From Candidatus Oceanisphaera merdipullorum (GTDB taxonomy: Bacteria; Pseudomonadota; Gammaproteobacteria; Enterobacterales; Aeromonadaceae): 32,949 nucleotides of DNA. The stretch is from NCBI GenBank assembly GCA_018883865.1, contig JAHLFI010000097.1, positions 1 through 32,949 of the forward strand. The letters run 5' to 3'. The position numbers and the translations under genes are program-made. The notes beneath the pieces were generated by a model. The model was not told where the DNA came from, ran no database searches, and saw only the letters and a program-made list of their open reading frames with translations. Shown in pieces: positions 1 through 11,485 of the stretch (the stretch's first letter is position 1; each line of letters begins with the position of its first letter).

Positions 1-1253
1 CGACAGACATGGATAAACACCACATCGGTTAGCTGGCGTCGATCCGCGAGTGCGCGCACCATAGACAACATAGGCGTAATGCCCGAGCCTGCGGACAATA
101 ATAAATAACGCTGGGCTGGTTCTAAGAAAAAATCACCGGCCGGCGCGTGGGCAAGCAAACATTCACCCAGTTGAAAGTGCTCAGCCAACCAAGGTGATAC
201 TTTGCCATCGGGTTGGCGTTTCACGCTAAGGGCATAACGTTCGGATCTGGTAGGACTGGAGCTTAAGGTGTAATGGCGAACATAGCGGTGTCCATTAATA
301 TCAATGGCAATCGGCAAGTGCTGTCCTGCTTGGTAACTGGGCAATGCTTTACCATCGGCTGCCGCTAACCAGTAAGTTTCAATATCTGGTGTTAATGCCT
401 CTCGTCCTACACAAATTAGCTCCCTGCGTTTAGGTGCGCTGTCCGCATAAATAGCAGCTGTGGTGTATTCCAGCACATCAACACTATCGCCTTGGCGAAT
501 AATGCCTTCATTAATGGCAATCAGGTTCTGGCCAAAATAAACCTCGCCATCACTGCCGTGTCGATAACGCAGTAAGGTAGCCAGTGGTTCTTTGTTAGTA
601 TTAAAGTGTTCCGTACCAGGCGTTATGGTGGTCATCACGCATCGGCTACAAGGTTTGGCTACTACAAATTCCACCTCACCGATACGAATACGACGCCAGC
701 CATCTTCTTCAAAGGCCCGATTAGCCGAGATCACTAAGTTGGGCCTAAATTGTGACATTAACAATTTAGCGTCGGCACGTAGGTTGAGGTCACTTAACGA
801 TGCTTCGGAGATCAGTAACAGCGGATAACCATCGGCAAAGCTCACCGCTGTCCCTAATTTTTGTCGATAACGCTGAGAATGTTCACCCAGCCACATAAAC
901 TGCACCGCCTCGCCTAAGGTCTCGCTAAACCAAGCATCATAGTGAGGATGAGTACTTAAGGCATTAAAGGTATCGTCCCACACGTTGGCCGTTACAGGCT
1001 GTTTGAGAAATTCACCGTAACGCACCATTAATGAGCGTTTGCCATAGTGTAAGTCCAAACCACCTGCGACCGGTGTTACGTGAATTAGTTGTAAGCGCGG
1101 ATGAGTACGGGCACTAATAAAGCCGCCATCGAGTTTAGCTAACATAAAACGACGATCACCCAACAAACCTTCAAAGGTCACATATGCCTGTTCAACGCAT
1201 AAGCCTGCCGCAGACTTGATGGGATAGAGGTTGAGCTGCGTGATCGCCGCCAT
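1..1253 (-). CDS. MOSC domain protein fused to ferredoxin/flavodoxin-reductase module (YcbX-like), C-terminus off the window
   Basis: The reading frame is open from an ATG at 1253 down to the left window edge, 417 codons without a stop, so the C-terminus is missing. The first ~270 residues resemble the MOSC N-terminal beta barrel plus MOSC domain of YcbX and mARC proteins; the signature KPCSRCVMTT carries the Cys that typically binds molybdenum cofactor. An FNR-like reductase module follows, with the flavin motif RHYTLSSSP and the nucleotide-binding motif GSGITPM. E. coli YcbX joins MOSC directly to a 2Fe-2S ferredoxin; here a full reductase is added, and a ferredoxin domain may lie beyond the edge. 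Known YcbX acts in reductive detoxification of N-hydroxylated compounds; the same role here is inference. It is divergent from the ridA-like gene. Confidence 0.85.
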   Translation of the reverse strand, partial: MAAITQLNLYPIKSAAGLCVEQAYVTFEGLLGDRRFMLAKLDGGFISARTHPRLQLIHVTPVAGGLDLHYGKRSLMVRYGEFLKQPVTANVWDDTFNALSTHPHYDAWFSETLGEAVQFMWLGEHSQRYRQKLGTAVSFADGYPLLLISEASLSDLNLRADAKLLMSQFRPNLVISANRAFEEDGWRRIRIGEVEFVVAKPCSRCVMTTITPGTEHFNTNKEPLATLLRYRHGSDGEVYFGQNLIAINEGIIRQGDSVDVLEYTTAAIYADSAPKRRELICVGREALTPDIETYWLAAADGKALPSYQAGQHLPIAIDINGHRYVRHYTLSSSPTRSERYALSVKRQPDGKVSPWLAEHFQLGECLLAHAPAGDFFLEPAQRYLLLSAGSGITPMLSMVRALADRRQLTDVVFIHVC

Positions 1254-1402
1254 AATATTTCATCCTTATTGTTTACTAAGAGAAGCGATAAGCCTTACGC
1301 TGTACGCCATAGGTCAAAGACTAACGCCGTCTTTCTTTACGGACAGCGCGCGGCGTGAAGCGTACTACGCGGATCTTCTTCCCCTTTATAACCGGAGCAG
1401 AC

Positions 1403-1759
1403 ATGACTATAGAACGCTTACACATTGGCGAGCGGATGAGCCGCATCGTCAAACATAACGGCATCGTCTATTTGAGTGGCCAAGTGCCTAAAGATGCCAG
1501 TAAGAATATTACCGAACAAACGATCACCATGCTGGATAAAGTGGATGAATTATTATTAGAGGCCGGATCCAGCCGCGAGCATGTGCTGTCGGCCACTATC
1601 TTCTTAAAAACCATGAATGACTTTTCCGCCATGAATGCGGTGTGGGATGCTTGGGTACCTGAAGGTCACGCCCCCGCCCGTACTTGTATAGAAGGCGCCA
1701 TGGCGCGCAATGAATTGCTGGTTGAAATATCCGTCATTGCCGCAGAGAGAAACACCTAG
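1403..1759 (+). CDS. RidA/YjgF/YER057c/UK114 family protein (YoaB-like)
   Basis: 118-residue protein of the RidA superfamily, whose founding members hydrolyse reactive enamine/imine intermediates from PLP enzymes. The pattern resembles E. coli YoaB, especially the stretch [21 protein letters not shown] and the later GHAPAR segment. The catalytic-type Arg of RidA is plausibly the R in PARTC near residue 90. I chose the ATG at 1403 because it follows a GGAG at 1394-1397 and gives the family length; upstream in-frame codons to 1355 are not family-like. It stands alone, divergent from the MOSC gene and convergent with gdhA, with which it shares a terminator. The substrate is unknown. Confidence 0.85.
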   Translation: MTIERLHIGERMSRIVKHNGIVYLSGQVPKDASKNITEQTITMLDKVDELLLEAGSSREHVLSATIFLKTMNDFSAMNAVWDAWVPEGHAPARTCIEGAMARNELLVEISVIAAERNT

Positions 1760-1815
1760 CAGCAAAACTCGCAAAGAATGCCCACCACCTTAACCACTAA
1801 ACCCAAAGACAAAAT

Positions 1816-1849
1816 AAAAAGCCCCAAGCTTTAGGCTCAGGGCTTTTTT
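1816..1849. terminator. Bidirectional terminator between ridA-like gene and gdhA
   Basis: Stem AAAAAGCCC (1816-1824) pairs with GGGCTTTTT (1840-1848) and is flanked by A and T runs on either side. It lies between two convergent genes, so it can stop transcription from both. Just downstream, 1851-1862 is the perfect palindrome TTCTAGCTAGAA, whose role is unknown. Confidence 0.8.
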
Positions 1850-1891
1850 CTTCTAGCTAGAAGTTTTTAGGTTCTAGCTCAAGGTTGCAGT

Positions 1892-3388
<1,497 letters not shown>

Positions 3389-3527
3389 TTAATACCCCGT
3401 TGCTCCGCCTTATCGACCGTCGACACCGTGACTTGTTAGACTAAAGTCGCCTTGCCGCGCTCTATCTTACACCGACTATTTAAGTTGATGATGCTAAAAT
3501 CAGCACTTTATTTTATCGAGATGCCCC

Positions 3528-3974
3528 ATGAAACACATAACCCTCTTGGTGGGCTCCACTTTAGGTGCCGCTGAGGATCTGGCCGAATATTTGGCAGAGA
3601 TCCTGCAAGAAAATAGTTATCACACAGTTATTCACACTTCTCCCCAAGTTGATCACATCTTGATCAAGCCTAACCACACCCTATTATTAATCTGCTCTAC
3701 CCATGGCGCAGGCGATCTACCGGAAAACATTCAACCTTTCTACCAACAACTGCTTGACCAGGCGCCAAACTTAACAGGCCTTAACTATTTAGCCGTTGGT
3801 TTGGGCGATTCCTCTTACGATGATTTCTGCCAAGCCATACAAACGCTGGATCGTCAGTTTAAAAGCTTAGGCGCCAATCGAGTAGAGGATCAACTTAAGA
3901 TAGACGTGAGCTTGCCAGATCCACCAGAGATGATCGCAAAGAAGTGGCTCGATCATTGGCTAACTAAGCATTAG
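3528..3974 (+). CDS. mioC: MioC, flavodoxin-like FMN protein next to oriC
   Basis: 148-residue flavodoxin-fold protein matching MioC in length and motifs: the N-terminal phosphate loop GSTLGAAEDLAE, the isoalloxazine-binding STHGAGDLPENI and GLGDSSYDDFC. MioC is an FMN electron carrier implicated in biotin synthase activity in E. coli. Its conserved place directly beside oriC confirms the origin context; transcription from mioC enters oriC. A perfect DnaA-box variant TTATTCACA lies inside the gene at 3628-3636, and ten GATC sites occur in the reading frame. The stop codon overlaps the first GATC of the origin region (3974). Confidence 0.95.
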   Translation: MKHITLLVGSTLGAAEDLAEYLAEILQENSYHTVIHTSPQVDHILIKPNHTLLLICSTHGAGDLPENIQPFYQQLLDQAPNLTGLNYLAVGLGDSSYDDFCQAIQTLDRQFKSLGANRVEDQLKIDVSLPDPPEMIAKKWLDHWLTKH

Positions 3975-4462
3975 ATCTTACAATTAAGCCTATTTTAGGG
4001 ATCTGCTTAACAAGGGATCCCAAGCCTAAATAAATTCCTTCCACCAAGTTATCAACAGATCCCCTGCTTAATAGAGTGTTTTTATTAACACCTCGTTTTT
4101 ATCTACATGTGCACAACTATGGTTGAAAGCGGTGTTAAACCTATAGTTATCCTCTTAATGAAATAAATACCCTAGGGCGCCTGTGTATAAGTAGGGCAGT
4201 TACCCACCTGCTCAAGGGGATCTACCGAGAGGTTGTACACAGCTATAGATCTTACTTAAGCTCATGATCTTTAAGATCAAAAGAGGCTTACTCACAGAAA
4301 AGTGGATCCCTAGTAGTAGTCATAATAGAAGATCTCTCTAGAGATCTAAGATCTATTAAGCACAGCAAAGATCCTCTAGATCGGGTTTCCATCTCAGTCG
4401 TAAAACAGCTAAAATAACCGTCCTTCGGGATCCTCACACCTGCTGTCTCAAGAGTATTTGTT
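3975..4462. other. oriC: Chromosomal replication origin (oriC)
   Basis: 488 bp without a gene between mioC and mnmG, the classic gammaproteobacterial oriC position. Fifteen GATC (Dam) sites start between 3974 and 4429, where about two are expected by chance; several are in AT-rich 13-mer-like blocks at 4320-4365 near mnmG, the position of the unwinding element in E. coli. Read on the minus strand this part aligns by eye with E. coli oriC, sharing AGAGATCT and TCTATTATGA-like segments. One perfect DnaA box exists (4182-4190, minus). Near matches are TTATCAACA (4049), TTATCTACA (4099), TGTGCACAA (4109), TTGTACACA (4233) and TTACTCACA (4288, at the R1 position). A perfect inverted repeat GATCTCT/AGAGATC spans 4331-4346. 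Confidence 0.92.
4182..4190 (-). promoter_or_regulatory. DnaA box (R2-like, consensus)
   Basis: TTATACACA on the minus strand fits the TTWTNCACA consensus exactly and matches the form of the E. coli R2 box. It is the only exact box I find inside the oriC intergenic region. Confidence 0.8.
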
Positions 4463-6352
4463 ATGCACTATGAAGAATCGTTTGATGTCATCGTCGTCGG
4501 TGGTGGCCATGCTGGCACCGAAGCCGCTGCAGCTGCTGCCCGCATGGGAGCAAACACCCTATTATTGACCCATAACATAGATACCTTGGGGCAAATGTCC
4601 TGTAATCCGGCCATTGGTGGGATCGGCAAAGGTCACTTGGTTAAAGAGATCGACGCCCTCGGCGGGATCATGGCCATGGCAGCCGATAACGCAGGGATCC
4701 AATTTCGTACGCTCAATGCTTCCAAAGGACCTGCGGTAAGAGCCACCCGTGCACAAGCGGATCGTCAGCTTTATCGCCAAGCGGTACGCACACGCTTAGA
4801 AAATCAGCCTAATTTAAAGATCTTCCAACAAGCCTGTGATGATTTGATCCTCGAAGGCGATACAGTGGTCGGGGTAATCACCCAAACTGGTCTTCGATTC
4901 AGAGCTAAAACCGTTGTATTAACCGTAGGAACTTTTCTTAACGGCCTGATCCACATAGGTATGGATAACTACAAAGGCGGTCGTGCAGGAGATCCCCCTT
5001 CTATCGCTTTGGCCCAGCGCTTGCGTGAGTTACCGCTGCGTATCGACAGACTTAAAACCGGCACTCCACCACGTATTGATGCCAACACCGTAGATTTTTC
5101 GGTGATGCAAACCCAACCTGGCGATAACCCCACACCGGTGTTTTCCTTCATTGGCAGTCGAGTGGATCAACCGAGACAGATCCCTTGCTACATCACGCAC
5201 ACCAATGAAAAAACCCATGATGTGATCCGTCAGAACTTGGATCGTAGCCCCATGTATGCCGGTGTGATCGAAGGTATTGGCCCCCGTTATTGCCCCTCGA
5301 TCGAAGATAAGATCATGCGCTTTGCTGATAAGAGCTCGCATCAGATCTTCGTTGAGCCAGAAGGCCTAACCACCACAGAACTTTATCCCAACGGCATTTC
5401 CACTAGCCTGCCCTTCGATGTACAGCTGCAGATCGTACGTTCGATCAAGGGCTTTGAGCAGGCGCACATCATGCGTCCCGGTTACGCCATCGAGTACGAT
5501 TACTTCGATCCGCGAGATTTGAAGATCAACATGGAAAACAAGTTTCTACATAATTTGTTTTTCGCCGGACAGATCAACGGCACCACAGGTTACGAAGAAG
5601 CGGCGGCGCAAGGTTTGCTAGCCGGTCTAAACGCCACGCTACGCGCTTTTGGCAAAGAGCCTTGGTCGGCCCGTCGAGATCAGGCTTACATGGGCGTGAT
5701 GATGGATGACTTGTCCACACTCGGTACCAAAGAACCCTATCGCATGTTTACCAGCCGCGCGGAATACCGTTTGCTGTTGCGTGAAGACAATGCCGATCTG
5801 CGCTTGACTGAAGCCGGTCGTGAGCTAGGTTTGGTGGATGATCATCGTTGGGCGCTGTTCTGTGACAAGATGGAGCAGATCACCACAGAAACCCAACGCC
5901 TGAGCGAGAACTGGATTAACCCGGTGCACAGTTCTGCCGCGAGTCTAAATGAATTATTAAAAACGCCGTTAAGCAAAGAACACACGTTCGAAGAATTATT
6001 ACGTCGCCCTGAGCTTGATTACAAAACGCTGATGACCATAGACGGCATAGGCCCAGGTATCGCTCATGAACAAGCGGCGGAGCAAGTTGAGATCCAAACC
6101 AAGTATGCGGGTTACATAGAGCGTCAGAAAGGTGAAATAGAAAAGCAGCTGCGTAATGAAAACACCCACTTGCCATTGGACTTGGATTACAAAGAAGTCC
6201 CCGGCCTGTCTACCGAGGTGATAGTAAAGCTTAATCTCGCTAAGCCAGAAACCTTAGGCATTGCCTCGCGCACCCCAGGTATTACACCGGCGGCGATTTC
6301 TATTTTGCTGGTTCACCTTAAAAAACGTGGCTTGCTGCGCAAATCAGCGTAA
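4463..6352 (+). CDS. mnmG: tRNA uridine-5-carboxymethylaminomethyl modification enzyme MnmG (GidA)
   Basis: 629 residues, the same length as E. coli MnmG. With MnmE it installs the cmnm5/nm5 group on wobble uridine 34 of certain tRNAs, using FAD and methylene-tetrahydrofolate. Visible motifs are the dinucleotide-binding [12 protein letters not shown] near residues 11-22, [62 protein letters not shown] and [11 protein letters not shown], then the helical MnmE/tRNA-binding C-terminus ending [16 protein letters not shown]. The start ATG at 4463 directly follows oriC. The gene carries about 27 GATC sites, several times chance expectation, so the Dam/SeqA-responsive zone appears to extend into it. 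rsmG follows after 22 nt. Confidence 0.97.
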   Translation: MHYEESFDVIVVGGGHAGTEAAAAAARMGANTLLLTHNIDTLGQMSCNPAIGGIGKGHLVKEIDALGGIMAMAADNAGIQFRTLNASKGPAVRATRAQADRQLYRQAVRTRLENQPNLKIFQQACDDLILEGDTVVGVITQTGLRFRAKTVVLTVGTFLNGLIHIGMDNYKGGRAGDPPSIALAQRLRELPLRIDRLKTGTPPRIDANTVDFSVMQTQPGDNPTPVFSFIGSRVDQPRQIPCYITHTNEKTHDVIRQNLDRSPMYAGVIEGIGPRYCPSIEDKIMRFADKSSHQIFVEPEGLTTTELYPNGISTSLPFDVQLQIVRSIKGFEQAHIMRPGYAIEYDYFDPRDLKINMENKFLHNLFFAGQINGTTGYEEAAAQGLLAGLNATLRAFGKEPWSARRDQAYMGVMMDDLSTLGTKEPYRMFTSRAEYRLLLREDNADLRLTEAGRELGLVDDHRWALFCDKMEQITTETQRLSENWINPVHSSAASLNELLKTPLSKEHTFEELLRRPELDYKTLMTIDGIGPGIAHEQAAEQVEIQTKYAGYIERQKGEIEKQLRNENTHLPLDLDYKEVPGLSTEVIVKLNLAKPETLGIASRTPGITPAAISILLVHLKKRGLLRKSA

Positions 6353-6374
6353 GACATGGGCGTAAATAAATAAT

Positions 6375-7007
6375 ATGAAAGAACAATTAAAAAGCACCCT
6401 AGCGCGTCTGCTGGCTCAAACTGAGTTAGTCGTTAGTGAACAGCAAGCGGATCAGCTAGTGACGCTGGTCACCTTGCTCGACAAGTGGAACAAGGCATTC
6501 AACTTGACCTCGGTGCGTGACCCACTCGCCATGGTCGGCCGCCACATGGTCGATAGCCTAGTGGTCAGCCCTTATCTTGAGGGCGAGCGCTTTATTGACG
6601 TAGGCACAGGCCCTGGTCTGCCCGGTTTGCCGCTGGCCATTCTCAATCCTGATAAAGAATTTGTGTTGCTCGACAGTCTTGGCAAGCGGATTCGTTTTAT
6701 TCGTATGGTTATCCATAATTTGGGGCTGACTAACGTCACCGCCGTCGAAAGTCGTGTCGAGCTCTATCAGCCCGAGCTTAAGTTTGATGGCGTGTTAAGT
6801 CGCGCCTTCGCTTCATTGGATGACATGGTAAGCTGGTGCGCTCACCTGCCTACGCCCGAAGGTCGCTTCTTAGCACTGAAAGGACAATATCCAGAGCAGG
6901 AGTTACAATCATTACCTGCTCACTTGGCGTTAGATAAGGTTTATCCCTTAACCGTGCCTGAGCAGGACGGAGATCGCCACTTGGTGATCATCAAACTCGC
7001 TAGCTAA
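6375..7007 (+). CDS. rsmG: 16S rRNA (guanine527-N7)-methyltransferase RsmG (GidB)
   Basis: 210-residue class I SAM-dependent methyltransferase that forms m7G527 in 16S rRNA; loss of the family enzyme gives low-level streptomycin resistance. The conserved [14 protein letters not shown] segment and the SAM-binding [17 protein letters not shown] (residues ~73-89) are clear, followed by [11 protein letters not shown] and the [10 protein letters not shown] region. Length matches E. coli (207). It sits between mnmG (22 nt) and parA (21 nt) and is presumably co-transcribed from mnmG. Confidence 0.96.
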   Translation: MKEQLKSTLARLLAQTELVVSEQQADQLVTLVTLLDKWNKAFNLTSVRDPLAMVGRHMVDSLVVSPYLEGERFIDVGTGPGLPGLPLAILNPDKEFVLLDSLGKRIRFIRMVIHNLGLTNVTAVESRVELYQPELKFDGVLSRAFASLDDMVSWCAHLPTPEGRFLALKGQYPEQELQSLPAHLALDKVYPLTVPEQDGDRHLVIIKLAS

Positions 7008-7028
7008 CTAGCCAAATAGAGGTGCTCG

Positions 7029-7832
7029 GTGGGAAAAGTCATCGCCATTGCCAACCAAAAAGGCGGCGTGGGTAAAACTACGACCTGTGTCAACTTGGCA
7101 GCTTCCATGGCTGCGACCAAGCGTAAAGTGTTGGTGATCGACTTGGACCCGCAAGGTAACGCCACCATGGCCAGCGGCATCGATAAATATCAGGTGCCTA
7201 ATACCGCCTATGAATTGCTCGTAGACCAAGTGCCTATCGAACAAGTCATAGAGCGCGAAACGAGCGGTGGCTATGATCTCGTGGCCGGTAATGGCGATGT
7301 CACCGCCGCCGAAATCAAGCTGATGGAAGTGTTTGCCCGTGAGCTACGCCTGCGCACAGCCTTGGCTTCGGTGCGTGATTATTACGATTATATCTTTATC
7401 GACTGCCCGCCTTCTTTGAACTTACTGACCGTAAACGCCATGTCCGCCGCCGATTCGGTATTGGTGCCCATGCAGTGCGAGTATTTTGCGCTGGAAGGCT
7501 TAACTGCCTTGGTGGATACCATCAGCAAGCTGGCTGCCGTGGTCAATAAAGATTTAAAAATCGAAGGCATATTACGCACTATGTACGATCATCGTAATCG
7601 CCTGTCTAGCGATGTCTCTGACCAGCTTAAGACCCACTTTGGCGACAAGGTATATCGCACCGTTATTCCACGTAATGTGCGCCTTGCCGAGGCGCCCAGC
7701 TTTGGTCAGCCCGCCATGTATTACGATAAATCTTCCTTGGGTGCCAAAGCCTACTTGGCTTTGGCCGGTGAAATCTTGCGCCGCGAAGAACTGTCTTTAG
7801 ACTCTTTTGAAACTTCGGAACAATTAGTATGA
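7029..7832 (+). CDS. parA: Chromosome partitioning ATPase ParA (Soj)
   Basis: 267-residue Walker-type ParA ATPase without an N-terminal DNA-binding extension, the chromosomal Soj type. The deviant Walker A is at residues 10-18 (QKGGVGKTT), the Walker A' region reads VIDLDPQGNAT, and Walker B is YIFIDCPPSL. It drives segregation of the origin together with ParB. The start is GTG at 7029, preceded by an AGAGGTG ribosome site. Its ATGA junction overlaps parB by 4 nt, indicating translational coupling. Placement just beyond rsmG is the standard order in Vibrio, Pseudomonas and relatives. I found no exact TGTTTCACGTGAAACA parS site in the window. Confidence 0.96.
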   Translation: MGKVIAIANQKGGVGKTTTCVNLAASMAATKRKVLVIDLDPQGNATMASGIDKYQVPNTAYELLVDQVPIEQVIERETSGGYDLVAGNGDVTAAEIKLMEVFARELRLRTALASVRDYYDYIFIDCPPSLNLLTVNAMSAADSVLVPMQCEYFALEGLTALVDTISKLAAVVNKDLKIEGILRTMYDHRNRLSSDVSDQLKTHFGDKVYRTVIPRNVRLAEAPSFGQPAMYYDKSSLGAKAYLALAGEILRREELSLDSFETSEQLV

Positions 7833-8734
7833 ACATGAAACGACGGGGGTTAGGCAAGGGCTTAGACGCCTTATTGAGCACTAGCTCGGCGGCCAATGTG
7901 CGTCAGCAACAGGCCGACTTCCATTCTGAACCCGGAGCCAATGGCGAGCTGCAAAGCTTGAGCCTTAATCAGCTACGCCCCGGTAAGTACCAGCCGCGCC
8001 GCGATATGTCTCAGGTGGCGTTAGAAGAGCTGGCTACCTCGATTCGTCAGCAAGGCATCATTCAGCCCATCATAGTGCGGCCGATTGCCGAGGGCGGCTA
8101 TGAAATCCTCGCCGGTGAACGCCGCTGGCGTGCCGCGCGCATCGCCGGCTTAAGCCATGTGCCCTGCCTCATTAAAGACGTGGCCGATCAAGCGGCTATG
8201 GCCATTGGTCTCATTGAAAACATTCAGCGCGAAGACTTAAATGTGATTGAAGAGTCTCGTGCCCTGTCGCGCTTAATCGAAGAATTTGGCTTTACTCATT
8301 TGTCGGTAGCGGAAGCCGTGGGCAAGAGTCGAAGTGCAGTTTCTAACTTGCTACGTTTGGCGCAATTGAACGATGAAGTGAAGCAATTGGTCGAACATGG
8401 CTCGCTAGAAATGGGTCATGCCCGCGCTTTATTAGGTATTACCGGTGAGCAACAAACAGTATTAGCCCGCTTGGTGGCACAAAAAGGACTCACGGTTCGC
8501 GAAACTGAGCGTTTAGTTAAACAAAGTCAAAATCCGAAAAAAGAGTCGATTGAGCAACCTAGATCCTTGTTAATGAGCCAACTTGAACAAGAAATTGGCG
8601 CCAAACTGGGTGCCAAGGTAGAGATAAAGACGACTAAGAAGGATCAAGGTCAGCTAGTGATTTCATATAACTCATTGAATGAGTTGGATAAAATAAGTCA
8701 TTTCTTTGGTATAAATGACCAATCCGAGCTTTAA
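7829..8734 (+). CDS. parB: Chromosome partitioning protein ParB (Spo0J), CTPase/parS-binding
   Basis: 301-residue ParB. It opens with the conserved KRRGLGKGLDALL. The ParB/Sulfiredoxin-like CTP-binding domain carries ETERRWRAA-type elements, seen here as GERRWRAARIAGL, and IGLIENIQREDLN. A helix-turn-helix follows (VAEAVGKSRSAVSNLLRL, about residues 162-179), and a C-terminal dimerisation region ends the protein. ParB loads on parS and is the partner of ParA for origin segregation. It overlaps parA by 4 nt; an alternative ATG lies two codons downstream (7835). It is the last gene before the 202 bp atp promoter region, and no obvious strong terminator separates the two. Confidence 0.96.
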   Translation: MNMKRRGLGKGLDALLSTSSAANVRQQQADFHSEPGANGELQSLSLNQLRPGKYQPRRDMSQVALEELATSIRQQGIIQPIIVRPIAEGGYEILAGERRWRAARIAGLSHVPCLIKDVADQAAMAIGLIENIQREDLNVIEESRALSRLIEEFGFTHLSVAEAVGKSRSAVSNLLRLAQLNDEVKQLVEHGSLEMGHARALLGITGEQQTVLARLVAQKGLTVRETERLVKQSQNPKKESIEQPRSLLMSQLEQEIGAKLGAKVEIKTTKKDQGQLVISYNSLNELDKISHFFGINDQSEL

Positions 8735-8821
8735 GTTACTTGGTGTAAACAAACATTTAACATCCATGAGTAAGGGCTAAATGCAGGCAGTAAAGCTATG
8801 AAAATAAGGAGCTTACTGCAA

Positions 8822-8849
8822 TTGCAATTATGCCGAGCACGGGTATAAT
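8822..8849 (+). promoter_or_regulatory. Likely sigma-70 promoter of the atp operon
   Basis: The -35 TTGCAA (8822-8827) and a perfect -10 TATAAT (8844-8849) are separated by 16 bp, about 90 bp upstream of atpI. A TGCAATTGCA palindrome overlaps the -35 (8817-8826). This is the main promoter-like site in the parB-atpI gap. Confidence 0.65.
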
Positions 8850-8936
8850 TTGACCTGCTTTTTTGGGGCTTAGCTGTAGCACCTGTCTATCTGGATATGT
8901 GTCCTCAGTTGGCCCCTAACTGTATCAGGAGTTTTT

Positions 8937-10407
<1,471 letters not shown>

Positions 10408-10456
10408 TGCCACGTCTGATCAATCAGTCTGCTAACTATTTTAAAGGAGAGTTGCG

Positions 10457-10927
10457 ATGAACATGAACGCAACAATCCTCGGTCAAACGGTCGCCTTCAT
10501 TGTCTTCGTTTGGTTTTGCATGAAGTATGTATGGCCCCCACTTATGGGCGCCATTGAAGCTCGCCAGAAAGAAATCGCCGAAGGTTTATCTTCAGCGGAG
10601 CGTGCCAAGAAAGATTTGGCCCTGGCGCAAGACCATGCAACCGAACAATTGAAAGAAGCCAAGCTACAGTCTGCTCAAATTATTGAGTTGGCTAATAAGC
10701 GTAAGGCTCAGATCGTCGAGGATGCTACACGTGAAGCGCAAGCTGAACGTGAAAAAATACTGACACAGGCTCAGGCTGAAATTGCAGCCGAACGCAACCG
10801 TGTTAAAGAGGAACTGCGTAAGCAGGTTGCTGCTCTTGCCTTGGTAGGTGCAGAAAGAATCCTCGAGCGTCAAATTGATGCCGCTGCTAATAGCGACATT
10901 GTCGAGAAAGTAGTAGCTGAACTGTAA
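10457..10927 (+). CDS. atpF: F-type ATP synthase subunit b
   Basis: 156 residues, the same length as E. coli. One N-terminal membrane helix ([19 protein letters not shown] region) is followed by the [15 protein letters not shown] hinge and a long charged coiled coil, ending [12 protein letters not shown]. The b dimer is the peripheral stalk joining subunit a to delta/F1. This normal-sized b has no delta-like tail, unlike the second b subunit in the window. Confidence 0.96.
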   Translation: MNMNATILGQTVAFIVFVWFCMKYVWPPLMGAIEARQKEIAEGLSSAERAKKDLALAQDHATEQLKEAKLQSAQIIELANKRKAQIVEDATREAQAEREKILTQAQAEIAAERNRVKEELRKQVAALALVGAERILERQIDAAANSDIVEKVVAEL

Positions 10928-10940
10928 GGGACATAGAGCT

Positions 10941-11471
10941 ATGGAAATGAAAACCATTGCTCGCCCCTATGCCAAAGCAGCTTTCGATTTTGCCGTTGAG
11001 AAAAAAGCGGTTGATAACTGGTTAACGATGCTGAGTTTTGCTGCAGAAGTCGCAACGGACAAGCAAGTAGAAGACCTTATCAACAGCAATCTGAACGCGG
11101 AAAAGATGGCCGACTTGTTTTTGGCTGTCTGTGGCGATCAGCTCGATGAGCAAGGCCAGAACCTGATAAAGGTAATGGCCGCAAACGGACGCTTGAGTGT
11201 GTTGCCAGCAGTGGTCTTAGAATTTGCCGCATTAAAGGCAGAGCTAGACCGGGAAGTAGAAGCCGAAGTGATTTCTGCCGCCGAACTAACTGAGCAACAA
11301 ATGGCCAAGATTCAGGCCTCACTTGAAAAGCGCTTAGATCGCAAAGTGAAGCTGAATTGCAGTGTCGATCCAGCACTAATGGCCGGCATTATTATTAAAG
11401 CCGGTGATTTGGTTATCGACGGAAGTGTTCGGGGCAGGCTGTCCCGCTTGGCTGAAACGCTGCAATCTTGA
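10941..11471 (+). CDS. atpH: F-type ATP synthase subunit delta
   Basis: 176-residue delta/OSCP subunit that clamps the top of F1 to the b dimer. The N-terminal [14 protein letters not shown] and the six-helix domain are conserved, and the C-terminal [20 protein letters not shown] motif is diagnostic. The start ATG 10941 follows GGGACATAGAGCT after atpF with 13 nt spacing. E. coli delta has 177 residues. The second ATPase operon lacks a gene of this kind. Confidence 0.96.
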   Translation: MEMKTIARPYAKAAFDFAVEKKAVDNWLTMLSFAAEVATDKQVEDLINSNLNAEKMADLFLAVCGDQLDEQGQNLIKVMAANGRLSVLPAVVLEFAALKAELDREVEAEVISAAELTEQQMAKIQASLEKRLDRKVKLNCSVDPALMAGIIIKAGDLVIDGSVRGRLSRLAETLQS

Positions 11472-11485
11472 TTGGGGAATAGAGC

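Noticed and set aside
6353..8936. Search for a parS site near parAB
   Set aside because: No exact TGTTTCACGTGAAACA was seen here or elsewhere in the window. parS is probably nearby but outside.
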